A stretch of 45,244 nucleotides of DNA. Source: an uncultured Thiotrichales bacterium (lineage in GTDB: Bacteria > Pseudomonadota > Gammaproteobacteria > Francisellales > CACEW01). The stretch covers positions 1 through 45,244 of the forward strand of contig CAIQBE010000026.1 of assembly GCA_903870015.1 (NCBI GenBank). Direction: 5' to 3'. Within the stretch, counting starts at the first letter, position 1; each line of letters starts with the position of its first letter. Of the stretch, positions 8,562 through 17,424 are shown one piece after another. The translations under genes were made by a program, and so were the position numbers. The notes below the pieces were generated by a model. It searched no databases. It was not told the DNA's origin and saw only the letters and a program-made list of their open reading frames with translations.

Positions 8562-10394
8562 TTATGAGCCTTTACGGTCTTCGCGTTTACGATCCATTTC
8601 GGTTAAGAATTTTTTGCGGATGCGAATGCTCTTTGGTGTTACTTCAACTAATTCGTCATCGTTAATAAATTCTAACGCTTGCTCTAATGAATGCTTGATT
8701 GCAGGTGTTAAGATGATGTTTTCATCGGTACCTGAGGCGCGCATATTCGTTAGCTGTTTGCCTTTCAGGGCGTTCACAACTAAGTCATTATCACGAGAGT
8801 GAATACCAATGATCATACCTTCGTAAATTTCAGTATTGGGCTCAATCATCATCTGGCCGCGCTCTTGTAAATTAAAGAGGGCGAAGCCTACGGATTTACC
8901 CATTGCGTTAGAAATTAATACGCCACGGCTTCTACCGCTTTGCAGATTCTTTTTCATGGGGCCGTATTTTTCAAAGACGTGGGTCAAGATACCGGTGCCT
9001 GAGGTTAAGCTTAAGAACTCAGTACGGAAACCGATTAAGCTTCTGGAAGGTGCGATATAATCAAGGCGTACACGACCATTGCCATCGGGTTGCATGTTTT
9101 GTAAATCAGCTAAACGTGCGCCCATACGCTCCATTACGGAACCTTGATGGTTCATTTCGACGTCAATTGTCACTGACTCGTAAGGTTCTTGAACTTCGCC
9201 ATCAACGGTTTTGAGAATTACTTCTGGGCGAGATACTGCAAGTTCATAGCCTTCACGACGCATGTTTTCAATTAAGATGCCTAAGTGTAATTCACCACGG
9301 CCGGATACTTTAAATTTATCAGGATCCCCAGTGTCTTCAACACGTAGTGCCACGTTGTGGATTAATTCTTTTTCTAAGCGTTCGCGGATTTGGCGTGAAG
9401 TGACGTATTTACCTTCTTTACCGGCAAAAGGCGAATTGTTTACTTGGAATGTCATGCTGACTGTGGGCTCATCAACCGTTAGGGGTGGTAGTGCCTCAAT
9501 TGCATTGGGGTCGCACAGCGTATCAGAAATAAAGATTTCGTCTAAACCAGTGACGCAGACGATATCGCCGGCAAAGGCTTCTTCAACTTCAACGCGCTTT
9601 AAGCCTAAATGGCCTAAGATTTGTAAAATACGACCTTGGCGGGTTTTGCCATTGGCGTCAATCACAGTTACGGGCATGTTATTGCGCGCTTTACCACGAG
9701 CAATGCGGCCGATACCAATAATCCCGACATAGTTTGAATAGTCGAGTGAGGAAATTTGCATTTGGAAAGGGCCATTCACATCGACTTTGGGTGGCGCTAC
9801 TTTTTCAATGATGGTTTGGAATAAGGGTTCCATGTTGTCACTAGGCTTATTCAAATCTAAAGTTGCAAAACCTTGTAGGGCGGATGCATAAATAATTGGG
9901 AAGTCGAGCTGTTCATCGGTTGCGCCTAGTCGTGCAAATAAATCAAATACTTGATCGATGACCCAGTTAGGGCGTGCGCCAGGACGGTCTACTTTGTTAA
10001 CAACTAAAATAGGGCAGAGTCCTTGAGCAAATGCTTTTTGGGTGACAAAGCGTGTTTGTGGCATTGGGCCATCAACAGCATCTACGAGCAGGAGTACGGA
10101 ATCTACCATCGAAAGTACACGCTCCACTTCGCCGCCGAAGTCAGCATGCCCTGGGGTGTCAACGATATTAATATGGTAGCCTTGATAGTTAATCGCGGTG
10201 TTTTTTGCCAAAATGGTAATCCCACGCTCTTTTTCCAGATCGTTAGAATCCATAACGCGCTCAACAACGGTTGCGCGCTCATCAAAGGTGCCGGATTGGC
10301 GTAAAAGCTTATCTACCAAGGTGGTTTTACCATGGTCAACGTGGGCAATAATAGCAATATTACGAATTTTATCTGGATTGGACATTGGCTTCAT
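8562..10394 (-). CDS. typA: Ribosome-associated translational GTPase TypA/BipA
   Basis: TypA/BipA is an EF-G-like GTPase that binds the ribosome and supports 50S assembly and stress or low-temperature growth. The 610-residue product has G1 AHVDHGKTT, the G2/switch ERGITI, G3 [16 protein letters not shown] and G4 NKVDRP. EF-G-like domains III and V and the BipA-specific C-terminal domain follow ([13 protein letters not shown] near the end). The ATG at 10394 is used; a second in-frame ATG at 10385 is equally close to the family start and neither has a strong ribosome site. It is the first gene of the typA-rlmH-DUF1338 unit and divergent from the membrane protein at 10524. Confidence 0.96.
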   Translation of the reverse strand: MKPMSNPDKIRNIAIIAHVDHGKTTLVDKLLRQSGTFDERATVVERVMDSNDLEKERGITILAKNTAINYQGYHINIVDTPGHADFGGEVERVLSMVDSVLLLVDAVDGPMPQTRFVTQKAFAQGLCPILVVNKVDRPGARPNWVIDQVFDLFARLGATDEQLDFPIIYASALQGFATLDLNKPSDNMEPLFQTIIEKVAPPKVDVNGPFQMQISSLDYSNYVGIIGIGRIARGKARNNMPVTVIDANGKTRQGRILQILGHLGLKRVEVEEAFAGDIVCVTGLDEIFISDTLCDPNAIEALPPLTVDEPTVSMTFQVNNSPFAGKEGKYVTSRQIRERLEKELIHNVALRVEDTGDPDKFKVSGRGELHLGILIENMRREGYELAVSRPEVILKTVDGEVQEPYESVTIDVEMNHQGSVMERMGARLADLQNMQPDGNGRVRLDYIAPSRSLIGFRTEFLSLTSGTGILTHVFEKYGPMKKNLQSGRSRGVLISNAMGKSVGFALFNLQERGQMMIEPNTEIYEGMIIGIHSRDNDLVVNALKGKQLTNMRASGTDENIILTPAIKHSLEQALEFINDDELVEVTPKSIRIRKKFLTEMDRKREDRKGS

Positions 10395-10523
10395 CAAAAT
10401 TGTTCAAGTGGCGCATTCTAGCACTTGTTGGCTCTTTAAGCAAACTTTTTCGCACGCGTGTGGGGATGACACCTGAAGTTTAGATATGCTAAAATGTGCC
10501 AACTCAATAATTGGAGTTATGTT

Positions 10524-11036
10524 GTGACTCATGATATTGCAATGGATTTAAGTGAAGAGCTGTGGAATCAAAACGATACTGAGACTTTTAAAAATGATGA
10601 GTATCATGTTTTATTGATGGAGCAGTATAAGCTTTATGTCGAGATGGCGGATCGCATTAGTGCGCGCAGGAACTTGGCGCAAACTTTTTTTATGACTCTT
10701 CATGCGATTATTTTAGGGGTTTTGGGTTTGAGCTTGAGTAATCAGGGTGCGATTAGTCGTGTTGGATTTTTGTTGTTTCCGCTTTTGGGGTTGCTGGTGA
10801 TGTGTTATGGCTGGTGGTCTTTGGTGCAGTATTTTAGACGCCTTGCACGTGCTAAGGGTTTGGTGATTGCTGAGCTTGAAAAACGTCTGCCCTCAAGGCC
10901 TACAATTCAGGCGGAGCAAAAGGCTATGGGGCCTATGAATCCTTATGGACCGCTCAAACGCATGGAGGTTATCTTGCCGGCGGTCTTTGCGCTCTTGTAT
11001 ATTTTCTCGTTTATTTATGCGGCGACTTTGCATTAG
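10524..11036 (+). CDS. Small multi-pass inner-membrane protein (possibly RipA-like)
   Basis: The 170-residue protein has an acidic N-terminus, then EQYKLYVEMADRISARRNLAQTFF, then three hydrophobic segments: residues about 51-70, 75-100 and the last 20. A basic loop lies between the second and third. The opening signature resembles the RipA-type octameric membrane protein family known from Francisella and others; this is recalled similarity, not proven. A GTG start at 10524 is preferred because TTGGAG lies about 8 bases upstream, whereas an ATG at 10494 has none. It is divergent from typA and converges on the prepilin-like gene with an 11-base gap. Function is unknown. Confidence 0.7.
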   Translation: MTHDIAMDLSEELWNQNDTETFKNDEYHVLLMEQYKLYVEMADRISARRNLAQTFFMTLHAIILGVLGLSLSNQGAISRVGFLLFPLLGLLVMCYGWWSLVQYFRRLARAKGLVIAELEKRLPSRPTIQAEQKAMGPMNPYGPLKRMEVILPAVFALLYIFSFIYAATLH

Positions 11037-11047
11037 TCGCTAAATGA

Positions 11048-11413
11048 TTACGAGCAAGGCCTACTGCTGCTCGTGCGGCTCCCCGTGTCGTTTAGGCTTA
11101 GGGTTCCGCAGTTGTCTTTAAAGTTTGGATGGGCGCTGAGGGTGAAGTGATTCGCTGTTGAGTTTAAAGTGTAGTTATATTCGTCTTTTTCTTCCTGAAA
11201 GCCTAATTGTTGTAGGTTTAACCCCGCAAAGCCTTTTTTGCTGTCTTCGTGTTCGTGTAAGCTCAGTGCGATATCTTGTAAATACAGTTCTGCTTGTTTG
11301 CGTTCGAGCTCATGCTTGTTATTTTGATAATGATAGTAAAAGCTGCCAGATAAGATAATTGCAATACTCATGCATATACACAGTTCGATGAGATTAAAGC
11401 CCGCTTGTTTCAT
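11048..11413 (-). CDS. Type IV prepilin-like protein (class III signal peptide)
   Basis: The 121-residue product begins MKQAG followed by FNLIELCICMSIAIILSGSFYYHY, a textbook prepilin leader. Cleavage would fall after Gly5, giving Phe at +1 and Glu at +5 of the mature protein, followed by one hydrophobic helix. It should be processed by a PilD-type peptidase and join a type IV pilus or type II secretion pseudopilus. The start at 11413 has AAGGA 7 bases upstream and overlaps the preceding gene by 20 bases; longer upstream starts would bury the leader. The globular part is short with two cysteines (an intramolecular disulfide is possible). The specific pilin class cannot be told. Confidence 0.8.
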   Translation of the reverse strand: MKQAGFNLIELCICMSIAIILSGSFYYHYQNNKHELERKQAELYLQDIALSLHEHEDSKKGFAGLNLQQLGFQEEKDEYNYTLNSTANHFTLSAHPNFKDNCGTLSLNDTGSRTSSSRPCS

Positions 11414-11849
11414 TGATAATTCCTTGTTGGCTGATAGTGATTTTGTAGGGCGTATGGCTTTTGCTGCTGATGTTAAAAGTGCCATTGTTAATTGAGGTGC
11501 CGTGATTTTGAATGAGGAGCTCATTGTTGCTATAGAAGGCGTTGTAGTGGATGCTTAAATTTTTGGGTGTGCTGCCAAAATTTTGAATAATGTTGTTGCT
11601 CGAGCGTAGCACTAACTCGCCTTGCCAGTCTTCTTGGCAAGTGCCTTGCTGCTGTGCGCAAATGGTGAAATCCTCGTTGCGTCTGAGGCTTAGGCCTTGA
11701 GCAAGTTTTAGGGCGCTGCTTAGTTGTCTTGAGAAAGTCTGAATTTCGTGGTGTTCATAAATGGGTGAAAATCCTGTTAAAGAGATTATGGCGGTGGTGC
11801 TTAATAAGCATAGGACAATAAGCATTTCGCTTAGGGATAGGCCGGGCAT
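11394..11849 (-). CDS. GspH/FimT-like pseudopilin
   Basis: The 151-residue protein starts MPG followed by LSLSEMLIVLCLLSTTAIISL, a short class III leader with cleavage after Gly3 and Glu at +5. The mature part fits GspH/FimT-type minor pseudopilins in having an early FSRQLSSALKLAQGLSLRRNEDFTICAQ helix-strand region. It would sit in the inner membrane as a minor subunit of a type IV pilus or type II secretion machine. It overlaps the downstream prepilin-like gene by 20 bases, so the two are probably translated together. No assembly ATPase, platform protein or secretin gene is nearby. Confidence 0.82.
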   Translation of the reverse strand: MPGLSLSEMLIVLCLLSTTAIISLTGFSPIYEHHEIQTFSRQLSSALKLAQGLSLRRNEDFTICAQQQGTCQEDWQGELVLRSSNNIIQNFGSTPKNLSIHYNAFYSNNELLIQNHGTSINNGTFNISSKSHTPYKITISQQGIINETSGL

Positions 11850-11926
11850 GATCGGTTGGTATTGTAAATAAACTGATTATAAATTATTCTTTTTGAATTT
11901 TCAAATGATATTTGAAAATAGATATT

Positions 11927-11966
11927 GGGTCCTGCCTGATGAATGCTGTGCATTATCAGGATGACG
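11927..11966. repeat. REP-like palindromic element with a different central stem
   Basis: On the minus strand this reads CGTCATCCT, a hairpin (GATAATGC and GCATTCATC around ACA), then AGGCAGGACCC. The outer flanks are those of the elements at 222-268 and 45065-45110, while the stem is unrelated in sequence. It lies between the pseudopilin gene and the end of the mevalonate fusion gene. It could fold as a 3' hairpin for the fusion transcript. Confidence 0.6.
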
Positions 11967-11988
11967 TGCCTACCGTGTGTTATTCCAT

Positions 11989-14265
11989 TTATTTTAAGCT
12001 CACGCCTTCTTTTACGATGTTGATCGGCTCAGCGCTATAGGGGCTGGCTAGGGTTTTTAAGGCTTTATTTACTTCAGCGGCTTCTGCAAATACGAGTAAA
12101 ATGCCAGCGGCATCGCCTCTGACAGCGCCTGCGCCTGAGAGTTTGGCTACGATTCCTTGTTGATAAAGTTGTAATGCTAGTTCGTGAATTGGAGTGGGGA
12201 CGACGCCGATGCGTTGTAGTAATAAATGATTGCGGTGAATATTCGAGTGTAGTGTGGTTGGGTCATTGTTGATGAGTGCTTCATAAATATTGGCGCTAAC
12301 TTCGTTAAAGGCTTCGATCAGCTCGGGATCATTAAATGCTGCGCGGGTATGGGCGATGCATTCACCAGTAGATGATGCTGGAGCTCCCGTGTTGATGATG
12401 CTTAAGGGTATGTTTGGAAAATCAATGGGCGTAATGGTGCCTTGGGCGAAGCGGATGCAGCCGCCGCGCATGCTTATTTGTAAGTCTAGGCCGCTAGAAC
12501 GGCCGTGTTGTAAATTTTCTGCGGCGAGATTGAGTTCAAAGAGTTCATCAATGCTTAAGGGTTTTTCCATAAAATGGCTCAGGGCATAGTTAAGGCTCAC
12601 AATCGCGGCGGCTGATGAGCCCATCCCGCAGCCTGTGGGAATGCTTGAGTGGGTGTCTAATGAGAAGCCTTCTTTAAACTTGACGTTGAGTCGGTCCATA
12701 AAGGCGCCGGCGGTGTATTCTAAAAGATAGAATGGTTCTTTAAGCACATCGGTAATCGAGCGCTCGCCTTTGGTAAAGGCGTTATGGCGCTGTTGTAAAG
12801 CGTCTTTTAAGCGCTTTAGGTGTTTTAGGGTGCGTTCGCGTTTATGTTCGAGATTCGCTAAATTAAATAGTACTCTGGGTTTTGATATTTGATTAATAGT
12901 GGTTTCACAAAAGCGATCAATCGCAATGGCAATTGCTGGTGTGCCGTGAAGAATGGCGTGTTCGCCTGTGATAATTAGTTTGCCGGGGGCTTTGGCAGTG
13001 ACTTCATCTTTTTCTGGTGCTGTTTTGAGTTCATTAATTAAGGGTTTGGGGATAATGATTGCGGGAACTTCGGTGGTTTCTGTCAGGGTTATTTCTTTGC
13101 CTTCAGTGTAAATGCGTTGATGGGCTTTGATGGCTGCTAAGCGAAAGCGTCCGGTTTGATGCATCGGGATTGCGACCTCTGAGCCGTCAGTTGGATAATT
13201 GAAGCTGTAGTAACTTTCGTAGGTAGCTTGATCTAGTTCTTGCCTCTCGTTAAGCATTTTTTGATGTGTTTTTGCTTTTAAATGCTTGGTGTAGCCCGGG
13301 GTTACTTTGAGGCTGAAGAACTCGCCAATGCAGCCAGAGCCATAACTGTAAAGGCCTAAGCGGCTATTGTCGAGGTCATTTCGATGCTCAAGTAAAGAGA
13401 TGAGGCCAAGGTATAAAGACGCGGTATAGCAATTGCCGATGGTGCGGCTGTATTTTAAGCTGTCGTTTAAGTTTTTGGCAATATCAGCATCTGAAGGTTT
13501 TTCTAATTGATTGATAATTGCTAGGCGCTGATAGGCTTTTTCCGCTAAGCGTGGGATGGGAATGTGGAATAAAAAATGGTCGTGGTCTTTATAGCTGCGC
13601 CCCGTATTATTTTGGTAATCTTGCCAAGATTCTTTTAACGCTTTGAGATAAAGATCGACGGAGTGTTTGCCATCAACGAGGGCTTCATCCCGATAATTCG
13701 GCCGCCAAAAATCCATAGCGTCTTCGGTGTAAACGCCGTTGCCTTCTTCAAAGCTTGCTAATTTTGGGTTGTTTGAAAGGGTCAGAGCTACTGCGCCTGC
13801 GCCTTGGGAGGGTTCTCCGGGCATGCCTAAGCCATAACGAGCGATATCTGAGGCGATGATGAGAGCTTTGTATTTTGGGTTGCCTTTGAGCCATTCTTTG
13901 GCGAGCATCAGCGCGCCTGTCGCGCTATAGCATGCCTGTTTGAGTTCAAGCACGCGACAATGCGGGGAGAGTTTTAATAATTTGTGAATATACATGCCCG
14001 CGGCTTTGGATTGATCAATCCCGCTTTCGGTGGCAAATAAGACTAAGCGGATGCTGTCTTTGTCAATATCTTTAAGGGCTTCAAGGGCGGCATTGGCGCC
14101 TAGGGTGATAATATCTTCATCAGGAGGGGATGTCGACATTTGGTATATACCTAGTCCGATATGATATTTGTCTGCGCTCACGCCCCTTGCCTGTGCTAGT
14201 GTTGCCAGATTTAGGTAATAGTGTGATGTATAAAAGGCCGCGGATTCGATACCGAAGTGTGACAT
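11989..14265 (-). CDS. Fused HMG-CoA synthase / mevalonate kinase
   Basis: A single 758-residue reading frame carries two mevalonate-pathway enzymes. Residues 1 to about 400 are an HMG-CoA synthase (condenses acetyl-CoA and acetoacetyl-CoA), with catalytic Glu80 in ATESGIDQSKA, Cys112 in ELKQACYSATG and His234 in FHIPIPR. Residues about 423-758 are a GHMP-family mevalonate kinase: APGKLIITGEHAILHG at 426-441, the ATP loop PTGCGMGSSAA at 543-553, catalytic-type Asp594 in SSGLD, and KLSGAG near 708. The linker (about 400-422) is charged. All key residues are intact in both halves. HMG-CoA reductase acts between these steps and is not in the window. The gene is divergent from the chitinase. Confidence 0.93.
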   Translation of the reverse strand: MSHFGIESAAFYTSHYYLNLATLAQARGVSADKYHIGLGIYQMSTSPPDEDIITLGANAALEALKDIDKDSIRLVLFATESGIDQSKAAGMYIHKLLKLSPHCRVLELKQACYSATGALMLAKEWLKGNPKYKALIIASDIARYGLGMPGEPSQGAGAVALTLSNNPKLASFEEGNGVYTEDAMDFWRPNYRDEALVDGKHSVDLYLKALKESWQDYQNNTGRSYKDHDHFLFHIPIPRLAEKAYQRLAIINQLEKPSDADIAKNLNDSLKYSRTIGNCYTASLYLGLISLLEHRNDLDNSRLGLYSYGSGCIGEFFSLKVTPGYTKHLKAKTHQKMLNERQELDQATYESYYSFNYPTDGSEVAIPMHQTGRFRLAAIKAHQRIYTEGKEITLTETTEVPAIIIPKPLINELKTAPEKDEVTAKAPGKLIITGEHAILHGTPAIAIAIDRFCETTINQISKPRVLFNLANLEHKRERTLKHLKRLKDALQQRHNAFTKGERSITDVLKEPFYLLEYTAGAFMDRLNVKFKEGFSLDTHSSIPTGCGMGSSAAAIVSLNYALSHFMEKPLSIDELFELNLAAENLQHGRSSGLDLQISMRGGCIRFAQGTITPIDFPNIPLSIINTGAPASSTGECIAHTRAAFNDPELIEAFNEVSANIYEALINNDPTTLHSNIHRNHLLLQRIGVVPTPIHELALQLYQQGIVAKLSGAGAVRGDAAGILLVFAEAAEVNKALKTLASPYSAEPINIVKEGVSLK

Positions 14266-14388
14266 GAGCGCGCAGGCTGTTTTGAATCACGCGATTATAG
14301 CGAAGTTGCCAGGTTTTGTCGATTTGGTGTCATTTGATTATTTAATGCATTGTAATCCGCGCTCATTTTTTAAATAAAAAATAATAAC

Positions 14389-14404
14389 CTGTTATAATTA
14401 ACAG
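14389..14404. promoter_or_regulatory. 16-bp perfect palindrome between the fusion gene and chitinase
   Basis: CTGTTATAATTAACAG is a perfect inverted repeat (6-bp arms, 4-base centre extending the symmetry). It lies 65 bases upstream of the chitinase start and 124 bases upstream of the fusion gene start. It contains TATAAT at 14393-14398, so it could be an operator overlapping a promoter. The regulator is unknown. Confidence 0.4.
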
Positions 14405-14436
14405 TGTTTTATAAATTTATTTTGTATATATTTGCG

Positions 14437-14442
14437 TATAAT
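14437..14442 (+). promoter_or_regulatory. Candidate -10 element of the chitinase gene
   Basis: A consensus TATAAT lies 26 bases before the chosen chitinase ATG at 14469, at a distance that fits a transcription start just downstream. No convincing -35 hexamer stands 16-18 bases upstream, so the assignment is tentative. Confidence 0.35.
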
Positions 14443-14468
14443 TTAATATCCACAAACCAGGGGAAATG

Positions 14469-16223
14469 ATGAGTATGTTCTCTCGCTTAAAAAAATGTGC
14501 GCTAGCGTTTAGTTTGTTTGCTGCAGGTGTTTCAGCTGCTTTGGCGAGTCAATCACAGCCTGTGACGGCTTATGTTTTATTGTCATCGCCAGGCTCTATG
14601 GTCTTGCTGCAGTCTTATGCGGGGGGTAGTAAGAAGATTAATTTTGATCGCATTAATATCGCTTTTTTAAAGCCGCATTTGACGGCATGGGCTCCCAATG
14701 GCAATTTGCAAGATTTGGTGAATGCTGGTGTGATTACTGCGTCACAGCTAAATGAAGATCCTGGTTTTGATTTAAAAGCGGTTGTTGACCAGTTGCATGC
14801 TAAAGGTGTTAAAGTGCTTATTTCTGTTGGTGGGTGGGCGTATAGCGATTGTCAGCAAGCGGATTATGCTGCATGTCCCGTGGGGGCGGATAATTTTCCT
14901 TTGAGTCCTTTGGTTGCGACTGCGGCAACGCAAAATCCACAAATGGCTTATTTGCCAAGCGTGCAGGTCGTGGATCCTAATTTTAGTACTGAAATTCAGA
15001 ATTGGGTTAATTTTGCGAGTACTTATGATTTGGATGGTCTGGATCTGGATTATGAAGAAAGCTGGTATGCAGCGCAATATGCACAGCAAGCGCCGACCGT
15101 GAATCATGCGGTGTCTTGGGCAACGCCTTCTAATGGTCCATTAATTATGCCGCAAGCCGTTGAGAAGCTTGCGTTTATTCTTAATGCGCTTGAAGCTGAT
15201 ATTTATAATCATAATAAAGCTGCAGCGATTCCGTTGATGCTTACTACGGCAGCGCCTTCGGTTGCGGCTTATGATATTCATACGGCAGTCAATAATGGTA
15301 ATTTTTATTGGAAGCCCCAGCCAGGTCAAGGGGGTAATTTGAAAGGTGTTTACTATGATTTGATTCATGCGCAAAATCACCCTCAAGTAGAAAATCAAGA
15401 CTTTGCCTTGTATGATCCTGCTAAATATTCAGGAAGCTTGAAGCCCTTGTTTGCAAGTTTTCCTTATTTGGTTTCGGGGGCTGCTAGTGCGAACATTCAG
15501 GATTTATCTGGAATTTCTAATATCGGAATCATGAGTTATGACCTTGATGATGGTTATGACGGCATTGGGTCCTACTGGTGTATTGGTAATAATGAAGTGA
15601 GGGATCCGCCTGATAATCTCGGTATGAATGTTGATTGTTCGATTCAAGCGCAGACTAAAGCACTCGTCACTATGTTTGCTGGTTTGTATCAGGGTGTTGT
15701 GGTTGCGCCTTCTAAAATTGCCTTTGGCTTAGAGGTTGGCTTTCCTAACTATCCGATCAATCTTGATCCCAGCCTTCCGGGCGGCGGTAATGATACTGCG
15801 GATGCGCATTATCGTTGGAATGATCCCTGGGCTGAGTATGATATCCCGGTGATGTCAACGATGGGCTTGCCTAATGTGGTGAGTGTTCCTGGTGATAATT
15901 ACCAGGATATTCATGTGGAGCATTTGCTAGTGAATGCGTTACTGTTCCAAAGTATGCAAGCTGCAGGTGCAACCGGTGGCGTGATCGTTTGGTCGGTGAA
16001 TAATAGCTTTTATAATGATTATTTAAGCCCGGATGCCGCTAATCTTGAGGGTGATTATAGTCTGTATTACTTAAAGAATAATACCGCCCATTTTGCCAGT
16101 GACTATACTTTGTATTATCAGCAAAATGCAGCCAATGCTTGGGCTGAGTTGGGTGCAATCTTCAAAAATGCCGCAAGCCCTGATCAAATTCTTGATGCCG
16201 CTTATGGTTATTATTCCAAATAA
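14469..16223 (+). CDS. Secreted glycoside hydrolase family 18 chitinase
   Basis: The 584-residue product has an N-terminal Sec signal peptide (basic start, hydrophobic core, probable cleavage after ALA near residue 26). A GH18 TIM-barrel domain follows. The SVGGW segment lies near residue 120. The catalytic DGxDxDxE motif appears as DGLDLDYE, its Glu near residue 196 being the proton donor, and IMSYDLDD lies further on. It should cleave chitin or related N-acetylglucosamine polymers outside the cell. Three in-frame ATGs cluster at 14466, 14469 and 14475; 14469 is chosen because AGGGG lies 5 bases upstream. There is no separate carbohydrate-binding domain recognisable. Substrate is inferred. 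Confidence 0.9.
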   Translation: MSMFSRLKKCALAFSLFAAGVSAALASQSQPVTAYVLLSSPGSMVLLQSYAGGSKKINFDRINIAFLKPHLTAWAPNGNLQDLVNAGVITASQLNEDPGFDLKAVVDQLHAKGVKVLISVGGWAYSDCQQADYAACPVGADNFPLSPLVATAATQNPQMAYLPSVQVVDPNFSTEIQNWVNFASTYDLDGLDLDYEESWYAAQYAQQAPTVNHAVSWATPSNGPLIMPQAVEKLAFILNALEADIYNHNKAAAIPLMLTTAAPSVAAYDIHTAVNNGNFYWKPQPGQGGNLKGVYYDLIHAQNHPQVENQDFALYDPAKYSGSLKPLFASFPYLVSGAASANIQDLSGISNIGIMSYDLDDGYDGIGSYWCIGNNEVRDPPDNLGMNVDCSIQAQTKALVTMFAGLYQGVVVAPSKIAFGLEVGFPNYPINLDPSLPGGGNDTADAHYRWNDPWAEYDIPVMSTMGLPNVVSVPGDNYQDIHVEHLLVNALLFQSMQAAGATGGVIVWSVNNSFYNDYLSPDAANLEGDYSLYYLKNNTAHFASDYTLYYQQNAANAWAELGAIFKNAASPDQILDAAYGYYSK

Positions 16224-16262
16224 GTATTTGACGTCTATATCTATATAGTCTTTTGGTTCAAT

Positions 16263-17417
16263 TTAATGAGATGTCGGTGATGAAAAATAACTTGATATCG
16301 CTGCAAGCGTTGTCTCGATATCTTTGTTCGTGGTGTAGCGCCCGAATGAAAATCTAAAAGAATGATCAGCGGCTTTGGTGGATAAGCCCATAGCGCGCAG
16401 GACATGGCTGGGTTCCATGTGGGCGGAGTTGCAGGCGGAGCCTTGGGCGATGGCGATTTTGTTTTCTATACTTAGTAAGAAGCTTTCGGGGTCGATGTTT
16501 TCAAAAGTCACGTTACAGATGTGGGGTATGCTTGCGCTAAAATCGCTGTTAAGTCTTGTGTTGGGTAGGTTTTTTAAGCCATCCCAGAGGTTTTTTTTGA
16601 GCTCTAGGATTCTTTGGGTTTCGGTATCTAGGTCTTGATGGACTAATTCTGTGGCGCGGGTAAAACCTTCGATTAAGAATGTCGCTAAAGTGCCGGGGCG
16701 CAGTCTTTGTTCTTGTGCGCCGCCGTACATGATGGGTCGTAGATTTACCTGGTATTTACTTCGTATATACAATGCGCCGATGCCTTTAGGGCCATAAATT
16801 TTATGGGCGGAACAGGACATGAGGTCAGCATCTAAATCTTTGACGTCAATTTTGATTTTTCCTAAAGCTTGGGCGCCATCGACGTGGAGGAGTGAGCCAT
16901 GCGTGTGGATGATTTGGGCGATTTTTTTGATATCTTGAATTACTCCGGTTTCGTTATTGACCATCATGATGGAAGTGAGGATGGTGTCGGGGCGTAGGGC
17001 TGCTGTTAATTCGTTTAAATCAATCAGGCCTTGAGCATTGACCCGTAAATACGTCACTTCAAAGCCTTGTTGTTCTAAAAATTTTAAGACATCCAATACG
17101 GCTTTGTGTTCGGTTTGGCTGCTAATAATGTGTTTGCCTTTGCTTTGATGGCCAAAAGCGATGCCTTGGAGTCCGAGGTTATTGGCTTCGGTTGCGCCTG
17201 AGGTGTAAATAATTTCGCTGTCATAAGCATTGATGAGCTTGGCAAAACGATGTCGGGCTTTTTCAACGATCGATGCGGCTTCAAGGCCATAGCTATGGGT
17301 GGTGGAATGTGGATTGCCAAAAGCGGTGTCAATACCCATGCAATTAGTCATGGCATTGATCACTTCTGGTGCAATGGGTGTCGTGGCGGCGTAATCTAAG
17401 TAGATAGGTTTATGCAT
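16263..17417 (-). CDS. Cysteine desulfurase, IscS/NifS-like
   Basis: This PLP enzyme takes sulfur from cysteine for iron-sulfur clusters and thiolated tRNAs. The 384-residue protein shows YLDYAATTP at the N-terminus, TSGATEANN, the cofactor lysine in SCSAHK (Lys206), PIMYGGAQEQRLRPGT, and the persulfide-forming cysteine in GSACNSA (Cys329), so it looks active. It lies 7 bases downstream of trmJ, echoing the trmJ-iscR-iscS order of enterobacteria. Here there is no iscR between them and no iscU, iscA or hscB-hscA after it. Whether it is the housekeeping IscS or a paralogue cannot be decided here. Confidence 0.93.
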   Translation of the reverse strand: MHKPIYLDYAATTPIAPEVINAMTNCMGIDTAFGNPHSTTHSYGLEAASIVEKARHRFAKLINAYDSEIIYTSGATEANNLGLQGIAFGHQSKGKHIISSQTEHKAVLDVLKFLEQQGFEVTYLRVNAQGLIDLNELTAALRPDTILTSIMMVNNETGVIQDIKKIAQIIHTHGSLLHVDGAQALGKIKIDVKDLDADLMSCSAHKIYGPKGIGALYIRSKYQVNLRPIMYGGAQEQRLRPGTLATFLIEGFTRATELVHQDLDTETQRILELKKNLWDGLKNLPNTRLNSDFSASIPHICNVTFENIDPESFLLSIENKIAIAQGSACNSAHMEPSHVLRAMGLSTKAADHSFRFSFGRYTTNKDIETTLAAISSYFSSPTSH

Positions 17418-17424
17418 GTGAGCC

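Noticed and set aside
9262..9732. 156-codon plus-strand frame within typA
   Set aside because: It is an antisense shadow; its composition follows typA codon structure and it has no recognisable domain.
16228..16252. Possible terminator after the chitinase (CTATAT/ATATAG hairpin)
   Set aside because: The stem is only 6 A-T-rich pairs with a short T run, too weak to call.
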